NCBI RefSeq assembly: GCF_000485595.1
Contig: NW_014579113.1
Location: 44,358 to 68,682 of the forward strand
Direction: 5' to 3'
Source of the DNA: Priapulus caudatus
Lineage: Eukaryota; Priapulida; Priapulimorpha; Priapulimorphida; Priapulidae
Length of the DNA: 24,325 nt
Shown here: piece after piece, positions 19,301 to 24,325 of the stretch
Layout of the letters: every line of letters begins with the position of its first letter
Numbering within the stretch: position 1 is the first letter of the stretch
Program-made: the position numbers and the translations under genes
The notes under the pieces: model-generated
What the model saw: only the letters and a program-made list of their open reading frames with translations
What the model was told of the DNA's origin: nothing
Database searches by the model: none

Positions 19301-20531
19301 TTGCGTGTATTGGAAAATTAGTGCACTCTTATGGCGAATATAACCGCAAAAAAATCAGAAGATGGGCTTTTCCTAAGACGAAATTGTGCAACGAACTGTT
19401 GTGCTCCTCTATTATCACGTGTGTGTGTGGGGGGGGGGCACAAGAAATTCCGAGAGATGGCAACGGTAAAAAAAACAAAGCAAAATTGTAATCGTGCATG
19501 TTTTGGTGAATACAAAGATTATAACTTCTAAGACATTTTATCGTTACTCTAGACAATTGCTGTTACTCAAGCAATAACGGTAGGTATCACGAAAGTGGGG
19601 ATAAACGCTGAAAAATGCTCGTCATAATTACTTTAAGCACAAAAAGTTTACACTCACCAGTAGTTGTATTTGCTATGAAGACAAGGTTTTTAGTTTTTGT
19701 TCCCATGAAGTCAGCTAATGGTTCTAATGCCTGCTTATACAGAGGTAGGGATTTCCTCCACGTAAAGTGACATGGCCACTTGTTCATGTCATCCTGGATC
19801 CTGTAGCAAAAAACTCGTGTAAGTTTAGTGATGTAAAATAACAGTAGCTCAGCTAGTACTGTCATGACCAGGTGTGTATAACCATATAGTGATAAGATAG
19901 TGGGGGCGACTAATGATGGGTAATCCAACAAATTAAGCTATAAATCGTATAATATAATATACCAATAAATAGCAAGCTGCTCTACTAAGATAGGGGGTTG
20001 ATGACAAAACTTGTATGTCCTGGACCAACATACTCCTACCACTACTGGCCAGGTAAAATCTTCACAATAGCCCTTCTACAATGATGGGGTTTAGATCAAG
20101 TTAGTATTAGTCAGCTTACTGCAGGATCAGGATACATACTATGTACAATATACATAAATTGTATACAGGGCTAAGCATGAATGTGCCATTCATGCTTAGT
20201 CCTCAGTACCAGTACTATGTACCTGTGCCTGTGGTAGTCACAATGTGGGATATACTAGTACTAGAGATATAGGGGATATAGCTCAGAAAGCAAGCTCAGT
20301 GATGCTCAGTAGTTGGAAATCATGCCATCCATGGATGTCCCCATTCTTATAGAAATGTTAGTGAATATTAATATATAACCTTCGCTGCTCCTGTATAACA
20401 CAGAGTGGTGTTGCTCCAAATGATCCGTGATTGCAGTATGTAATGTCAGCATCTAATGGAAAATGCTTCTTCAGTTCTCTACCAAACTGCAGTGGCTTCG
20501 ATGAGTAGAGTTCAGTGTCCAAGAGGTCCAT
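16358..20531 (-). CDS. PLP-dependent class V aminotransferase (isopenicillin-N-epimerase / hercynylcysteine-lyase-like)
   Basis: Fold-type I PLP enzyme; relatives include bacterial isopenicillin-N epimerase, L-cysteine desulfhydrases and the C-S lyase of ergothioneine synthesis (Egt2/EgtE). Coding exons, in transcript order: 20531-20380, 19800-19658, 18795-18679, 18589-18476, 17712-17560, 17275-17064, 16933-16775, 16588-16358. All introns are GT-AG and phases join, giving 426 codons plus TAA, the usual family length. Visible motifs are CNHGSFG (33-39), FIANTTTG (92-99), DHITSPSAVLMP (176-187), VAVDGAHAAGQ with cofactor Asp205 and His208, and the Schiff-base lysine Lys231 in SMHKWLFAPRGCGF. 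TRDQTPYFSVPAA follows, and SYVRVATPAYT holds Arg391, a plausible carboxylate-binding Arg. The ATG (MDLLDTELYS) has A at -3 and G at +4. An acceptor at 20557 (ttcgttcag) puts at least one upstream exon in the 5' UTR. The exon 1 donor GTTATA is weak. Exact substrate is unknown; no signal peptide is seen. Confidence 0.9.
16589..16774 (-). other. Stop-free, frame-preserving last intron of the aminotransferase gene
   Basis: The intron between exons 7 and 8 is 186 nt (62 codons), starts GTGAGT, ends TATATGCAG and contains no in-frame stop. Retention would leave one continuous frame from 16927 to 16358 and add 62 AT-biased residues after YHRAD. The spliced join YHRAD-LGDTS fits the family better than the retained form. 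It resembles an exitron arrangement. Confidence 0.6.
17811..18456. mobile_element. MITE in aminotransferase intron 4, carrying a nested element
   Basis: The left end aGGGTGCAAAATTAGCACTG with following GCCCA pairs with the right end, whose reverse complement reads agggcatgaaattcag…gcactggccca. The termini resemble the 7248-7648 element (agggtgcgaaatt). A smaller element is nested at 17864-18052, and a hairpin with 11-bp perfect arms (agggctggtaa / ttaccagccct) sits at 18390-18421. The open frame 18084-18320 inside has no domain. Confidence 0.6.
17864..18052. mobile_element. hAT (Charlie-type ends) MITE, nested
   Basis: The ends CAGGGGTTCTTAACCTGTGG and GGTTAAGAACCACTG are inverted. The pattern CAG.GGTTCTTAACC is a well-known terminal motif of hAT elements in many animals. 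The flanks share TAGAG, so the TSD is imperfect. The interior has a ten-G run and a ggggcccgtggatgggg block. Confidence 0.75.
18796..19657 (-). other. Intron 2 of the aminotransferase gene
   Basis: This 862-nt intron has no clear element boundaries. It contains a ttttattttatttatttaga tract (19010-19026), a gtgtgtgtgggggggggg run (19420-19438) and low-complexity open frames on both strands (19318-19556) without domains. Confidence 0.5.
19801..20379 (-). other. Intron 1 (between first two coding exons) of the aminotransferase gene
   Basis: This 579-nt intron contains a perfect stem-loop at 20171-20199 (ctaagcatgaatg-tgc-cattcatgcttag, 13-bp arms, 3-nt loop). No coding sequence or transposon end was recognised. 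Confidence 0.55.
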
Positions 20532-20837
20532 TATGTTAATAACAGGACGTGGGGTTCTGAACGAACACATTTGGAAATTAGCAAAGAACAAATCACATGG
20601 AAAGATATGCGAATAAATCACGCATGCATGCACACAAACACACACCATCACATACAGTGTTTGCCACTGAGCAGAAAGAGCTGTAGGCCTGCAGGGCCTA
20701 TATAGCTCCTAAAAGCTGCAGGCCCGCCAGCAAAGCTGTAGGCCCGCCAATTTTGGAGCAAATTACAGTAATAAAACAGCATATCATATTCTTCCTTGTG
20801 TATATTAGTCATTATCAATGTCCATAATCATAATCCC

Positions 20838-20945
20838 CAGGGTTCTCCAAGCTTTTTCATTATAGCATGGGGGTGCTGCTCAGTGCTAGGGGGGTCCAAG
20901 CAAATTTTTGAATTGTAGAAGCTCTGAGATGCAATCTGCGACACT
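20838..20945. mobile_element. Partial MITE with CAGGGTTCTCCAAG end
   Basis: The start CAGGGTTCTCCAAGCTTTTT and following cattatagcatgg match both ends of the 8720-8938 element. The stretch gaagctctgagatgcaatct (20920-20939) is shared in reverse complement with 12450-12475 in copy 1. The far end was not located, so the element may be truncated or joined to copy 2 by deletion. Confidence 0.5.
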
Positions 20946-21121
20946 GTGTGTAAATTTGAAGCACTGCATGTGGGGTGAAAATGTTTGTTTTGCATGGGCA
21001 AAGCCATCGGAAAATTGAAAATAATAATGGAATAAAAATACCAAAATGTAGGGGTGAACTTGCTGGTTTGCTGGTTCCAAATCGAGTTCACCTCTCATAA
21101 ATCAGAAAACCTGACATATAC

Positions 21122-21307
21122 CAGTGTTGGAAATAGCAGCTGGTCCCATAGTCCCTGACTGGTAACTTTTCAGCAGGGCTGGCTACTTTTGGAGCAGGAC
21201 TGGCTAATTTTCAAGAAAATTACTGTTTTATTAGGGATTAAATATTGCGGATTTTGAATTTTTTTTAATCAGGACCGGATGGAATTTTTGTCTTATTTCC
21301 AACACTG
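21122..21307. mobile_element. hAT-like MITE nested in copy 2
   Basis: The ends CAGTGTTGGAAATA and (reverse complement of right end) CAGTGTTGGAAATAAGAC define a 186-bp element. The flanks share CATATAC directly next to both ends, a 7-8-bp duplication. The interior repeats ctggctactttt/actggctaatttt words. It is non-coding. Confidence 0.8.
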
Positions 21308-21768
21308 CATATACATACCAACTATACTGGTACTGTAAATCTTCTTATATAATTTTACTCATTCGTATTATAAATGTAGTTTTACTATTGACAGCTTTAC
21401 AATACTGTTCTGGATCTGACTTACCATTTGCCTTTGGCTATGTCCACTGTTTGTATTTTGTTATTGTGGGCTCTACCCCTAGTGTTATGTACAAAAAATA
21501 CAAAGGCAGTAGTGGTCGGTAAGTGTACCAGTCTACTCTACCTCGTGTTAGACTGGGTTACCTGCCCCGTAATAATGCCATTGTAAATTAACGATTAAAA
21601 TTTCTTGATGAGCTAGAAAACACTTGGATTTGAAGTATGAAAATTAACATTATTGTGCCAGCTAGCATACACCAGTTGGTTGGGATTGATTGTCAGTTCA
21701 GATGCAAAATATTGAAAATGAAAGCAAAAGGTTATACACCATAGATTAATTGGGTACACGCGTATATA

Positions 21769-22560
21769 TATAAGGCCAAACAAAAAAATACCTTTGGTTC
21801 GGGTCACATGGATTGTGAAAATTAGGGTCGGTAGGTAGGTATAACATTTTTTTTTTTTTAATTTTTTTTCTGCAAAAACATGGGTAGGCAGGAATATAAT
21901 TTTTTTTTTCACAAGTTAAATATAGGGTATACAGCTTGAAATGCAGGAGCCACGAGATGCAAATGACTTGCAGTTGCATGTACCATTGCTGCAAGTCATG
22001 ACATTGTTTTCAAAATGTGAACAGCAGTCGTTTACTGGTGTCGTGTACTGGTATTCGTGTCGTGTACTGGATAGTAGTGTTAGGAATCGCTCCAAAAACG
22101 GAGCTCGATTAATCGTCCCTTTGAACAAGCGAGTAACCGAAGTGTAAACGGCTCTGCGGCCGCGTATAGCACGATAGCATGCGTATACTATATAGTACGC
22201 GATCGATCGCATACATCAAAGCCGGCCGCTGCGCCATACGACCTTCAGGCTCTGTTTATGAAGTAGCCGGCCCAGGCTCTATACGACTGTTTCACGTTGT
22301 AGGATTCTAGGAAACGTAGGTAGGAACTGTTTCACTTCGCGCCAACGAAGTTCTGTTTATAAATATTTTGGAACTCTCCTTAGGTAAATAAAATGACAAG
22401 AGCCGGATATTTGAATATGTATGATCGGCAGGCGGTATCTTTGAAATTTATTTTTTCTTGAAACCCTCTAAAAGTGACCGCAGTCGCACATTTTATCACT
22501 CCGAAATGTGAAGTCGGGCGGGTGACCCGAACCAAAGGTAATTTTTAGGTCGGCCTAAGA
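21769..22560. mobile_element. Inverted-repeat element with TACCTTTGGTTCGGGTCAC ends, nested in copy 2
   Basis: The left arm (aaggccaaac…ataccTTTGGTTCGGGTCAC, to 21807) and right arm (GTGACCCGAACCAAAggtaa… from 22522) are inverted over about 39 bp with a perfect 17-18-bp core. The interior includes long T-runs, a ggtaggtaggt motif and a GC/CpG-rich patch with gcggccgc and gatcgatcg (22150-22240). No TSD is clear and no protein is encoded. Confidence 0.6.
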
Positions 22561-22864
22561 TAGCCGAGCCAGTTTAGAGTTAGTGGTAGGGTTAGGGTTG
22601 GGGGATTTCTACAGGTAACAGTTTCTTAGTGTTTCGAATTTTCGGTGATCACATAGCTGAAGGATCAGCGGGCCTGTTTTATCAAGAAGCTGTAGGCCCG
22701 GCATCGAAACTGTCGGCGGCGGGCTGACGGGCCGACGTGAATTTCGAACACTGATCACATAGCCATAGGTTACCTTCTCCCTTCTCACGAGACACTACGT
22801 GGTGAGAAGTATTGGCCCACGACATAAAGCTGTTGTAAAGCCTGGTCGGGCTAACCATCAATGA

Positions 22865-22946
22865 ATGGAAATGTGGAGTTAGGCCCTTTAAAATCGACAG
22901 GGGTGTTCTTCAGGGTGCTGTTTATTAATTTTTACCAAGAACTATG
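22865..22946 (+). repeat. Diverged direct repeat, unit 1 (partner 23223-23306)
   Basis: It shares ccctttaaaatcga, ggtgtt, agggtg, tgttt and acca/ccgagaa words in order with 23223-23306, spaced about 357 bp. Identity is roughly 70-75% by eye. Confidence 0.6.
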
Positions 22947-23222
22947 TCCTTCCTTCGCAGAAAGGCGGACCAACATGCTGTTTAACCGACGCTACTTGCC
23001 TGTTTCCGCCCCTGCAACGCCATTGCTATTAAACGCCAAGGTCAGGGGCGATCACGTCATATCACTTATAATTATATTCACTCGGTTCATTGGTATAAGC
23101 GCTGACTACAATTCATTTTCGCAATGTGCGACATGTGCAAATGTGGACAGCTCTTATCCTTGAGCCCTCACTGACTGTGTGGAAGTGGCATAGCCGGTTC
23201 AAGGATAGAGAGAATTTTCGTC

Positions 23223-23306
23223 AATGTGGGGGTAGCCCCTTTAAAATCGAGAGTTGTGTTGTTGAGGGTGTTGTTTCTCCATTTCGACCGAGAAACATTA
23301 TGTGAG
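23223..23306 (+). repeat. Diverged direct repeat, unit 2 (partner 22865-22946)
   Basis: The order aatgtggggg…ccctttaaaatcga…ttgttgagggtgttgttt mirrors unit 1. Both are followed, after different distances, by a ctacttgc word (23000 and 23367), so the duplicated block may be longer but diverged. Confidence 0.6.
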
Positions 23307-23750
23307 TTCACAGGAAGCTCACTGCCCTCAAATGTATGTGCGTATTTGCGCGCGCCATTTATGGACTGATACTACTTGCTCCCCGCAGTAAATTACCTGG
23401 AAATCCGTTGATATTCGTTGTTTTTTTTGGAAAATCATAAATCAACGAGGACAAAGTCCTCCATTGTTGTTGACTGTACCCTACTGCCCTCTCGCGGCAA
23501 TCTAATGTATATGCATTCGCCCCCCCCCCTCTTTCAGCTGCCGTTGGCTGCGCACATTCTGGCGCGCGTTGCCGTTACATCTGACGGCGGCTGTTTACGG
23601 CCGCCGGCTGTTACGGCTGTTAACGGCGTTGCCGTTACATCAGAGGTCATACAACGATATGATAAAACGCACGTGAACGCACATTCTTCCCACAGGCACT
23701 TGGAGCGTTTCAATCAAATATAATGCTTAATAAATAGGAAATCTATTTAC

Positions 23751-23840
23751 TACCAAAGTCTTAATGTTTCTATACTCTCTTTCACCTATTATTGCCGACA
23801 GTTTCCTGTAAATGCTGTCCAAATGCTCATCTGTAAACAT
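23751..23840 (-). CDS. Possible short first exon on the minus strand (hypothetical)
   Basis: From ATG at 23840 the frame reads MFTDEHLDSIYRKLSAIIGE followed by a charged helical tail and then GTAGTA / GTAAAT, either of which could be a splice donor (exon end 23754 or 23751). It follows a GC-richer leader with cagcagcagcaatggcggcg. The composition looks protein-like rather than repeat-like. Joining it to the aminotransferase acceptor at 20556 would hit a stop after six codons, so it would be a leader/uORF exon or belong to another transcript. I do not recognise the protein. Confidence 0.25.
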
Positions 23841-23868
23841 ACGCCGCCGCCATTGCTGCTGCTGCCGC

Positions 23869-23892
23869 TGCACACACACACATATATATATA
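23869..23892. repeat. (CA)n(TA)n microsatellite
   Basis: cacacacacaca is followed by tatatatata. Confidence 0.85.
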
Positions 23893-24094
23893 CTACTCTC
23901 TCCCGCCCCTCCCCTACCCTCTCCCGATCCTCTCTCCAACACCCGCACTGACGTACACACATGGCGCGTGAGGAAAAAAGAATCTCTGCCACGGTTGCAA
24001 TAATAACCTTGCACGGTTTTCATGGAATCGAAAATATTTCCGCAAAGATCTGCATTTTTGTTTGTTGGAATGCGGGCGGCAGCAGCGCACCGCC

Positions 24095-24325
24095 AAAGAG
24101 AGAGAAAGGGAGAGGGGGAGGGAGAGAATGAGAGAGAGAGAGGGAGAGAGCGAGCGAGATAGAGAGAGGGAGAGGGGGAGGGAGAGAATGAGAGAGAGAG
24201 AGGGAGAGAGCGAGCGAGAGAGGGAGAGAGCGAGCGAGATAGAGAGAGGGAGAGGGGGAGGGAGAGAATGAGAGAGAGAGAGGGAGAGAGCGAGCGAGAG
24301 AGGGAGAGAGCGAGCGAGATAGAGA
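24095..24325. repeat. Polypurine (GA-rich) tandem array with 60- and 80-bp units
   Basis: The strand is almost wholly purine. A 60-bp unit (gggagagggggagggagaga … gagcgagcgagatagagaga) alternates with an 80-bp version in which the 20-bp block agggagagagcgagcgagag is duplicated. The array continues to the end of the window and is probably truncated there. A minor plus-strand frame (24062-24271) made only of E/R/G/S/M residues is a by-product. Such mirror-like polypurine tracts can form triplex (H-DNA). Confidence 0.9.

Larger units (their letters stand above)
20655..22753 (-). mobile_element. hAT-like transposon copy 2, inverted relative to copy 1, with nested insertions
   Basis: In plus orientation it starts CAGTGTTTGCCACTGAGCAG and ends …aatttcgAACACTG. 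Both ends match copy 1 (11482-12835) in reverse complement: about 180 bp at 20655-20835 and about 150 bp at 22605-22753. The perfect 8-bp TSD ATCACATA flanks it (20647-20654 and 22754-22761). At 2099 bp it is longer than copy 1. The middle has been rebuilt by nested elements (20838 onward, 21122-21307, 21769-22560). It lies just upstream of the first coding exon, so it is in the 5' intron or promoter of the aminotransferase gene. Confidence 0.9.
22762..23750. other. Non-coding stretch with duplicated blocks
   Basis: A hairpin cttctcac…gtgagaag lies at about 22780-22810. A diverged direct duplication occurs at 22865-22946 and 23223-23306. A 15-bp exact repeat gcgttgccgttacat occurs at 23566 and 23626 with ctgtt(t)acgg words between. 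Open frames at 22861-23163 and 23418-23723 overlap these repeats and show no domain. Confidence 0.5.

Noticed and set aside
22578-22606. Telomere-like gggttagggttggggg
   Set aside because: Only about two imperfect TTAGGG units, next to a transposon boundary; too short to call an interstitial telomere.
22861-23163. 100-codon plus-strand frame
   Set aside because: It overlaps a diverged direct repeat, has no domain, and the second repeat copy does not keep the frame.
24062-24271. Plus-strand frame of alternating E, R, G, S and M residues
   Set aside because: It is a translation of the GA-rich array.
1-24325. tRNA or rRNA genes
   Set aside because: Scanning for the GGTTCRANNCC B-box and conserved rRNA stretches found nothing convincing; no tool-based scan could be run.

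Overview
This window looks like nuclear DNA of an invertebrate animal. It is AT-rich, carries two intron-split genes with GT-AG introns, and is dense in non-autonomous DNA transposons, simple repeats and inverted repeats. The two proteins are a metazoan-type endosomal syntaxin and a PLP-dependent class V aminotransferase of the isopenicillin-N-epimerase/hercynylcysteine-lyase-like type. The latter is patchily distributed in animals, and a sponge or other marine invertebrate would fit, but the sequence does not fix the phylum.

Layout. Positions 1-7885 are gene-free. They hold a long inverted-repeat pair (99-207 / 4106-4226), a GC-rich minisatellite built on an 8-bp lattice (1138-1525), a tandem segmental duplication (1719-3077) in which each copy carries a decayed MADF-like DNA-binding-domain fragment, a Z-DNA-prone CG/TG tract followed by (TA)n (4322-4490), a perfect 58-bp-arm foldback element, a Mutator-like element with a perfect 9-bp target-site duplication (TSD), and a CAGGG-ended MITE. 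Positions 7886-14562 (+) are a complete nine-exon syntaxin-7/12-like gene (278 aa deduced). Positions 20531-16358 (-) are an eight-coding-exon aminotransferase gene (426 aa deduced). The two genes converge tail to tail across about 1.8 kb. Positions 20557-24325 hold a large nested transposon, another duplicated segment, a possible short first exon on the minus strand, and a polypurine tandem array running off the right edge.

The genes are not functionally linked as far as can be seen: one is a membrane-fusion Qa-SNARE, the other a sulfur/amino-acid enzyme. The main extra result is transposon archaeology. Two copies of one hAT-like family sit in opposite orientation, at 11482-12835 (inside syntaxin intron 7) and 20655-22753 (upstream of the first coding exon of the aminotransferase). 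Each is flanked by its own perfect 8-bp TSD (CTACTGTC and ATCACATA). Smaller elements with CAG...CTG ends are nested in or beside them. A third hAT-like MITE (1791-1973) has a natural empty site within the same window. No CRISPR array, rRNA, tRNA or prokaryotic operon was seen. All splice models are read by eye from frame, consensus sites and family fit, without transcript evidence.
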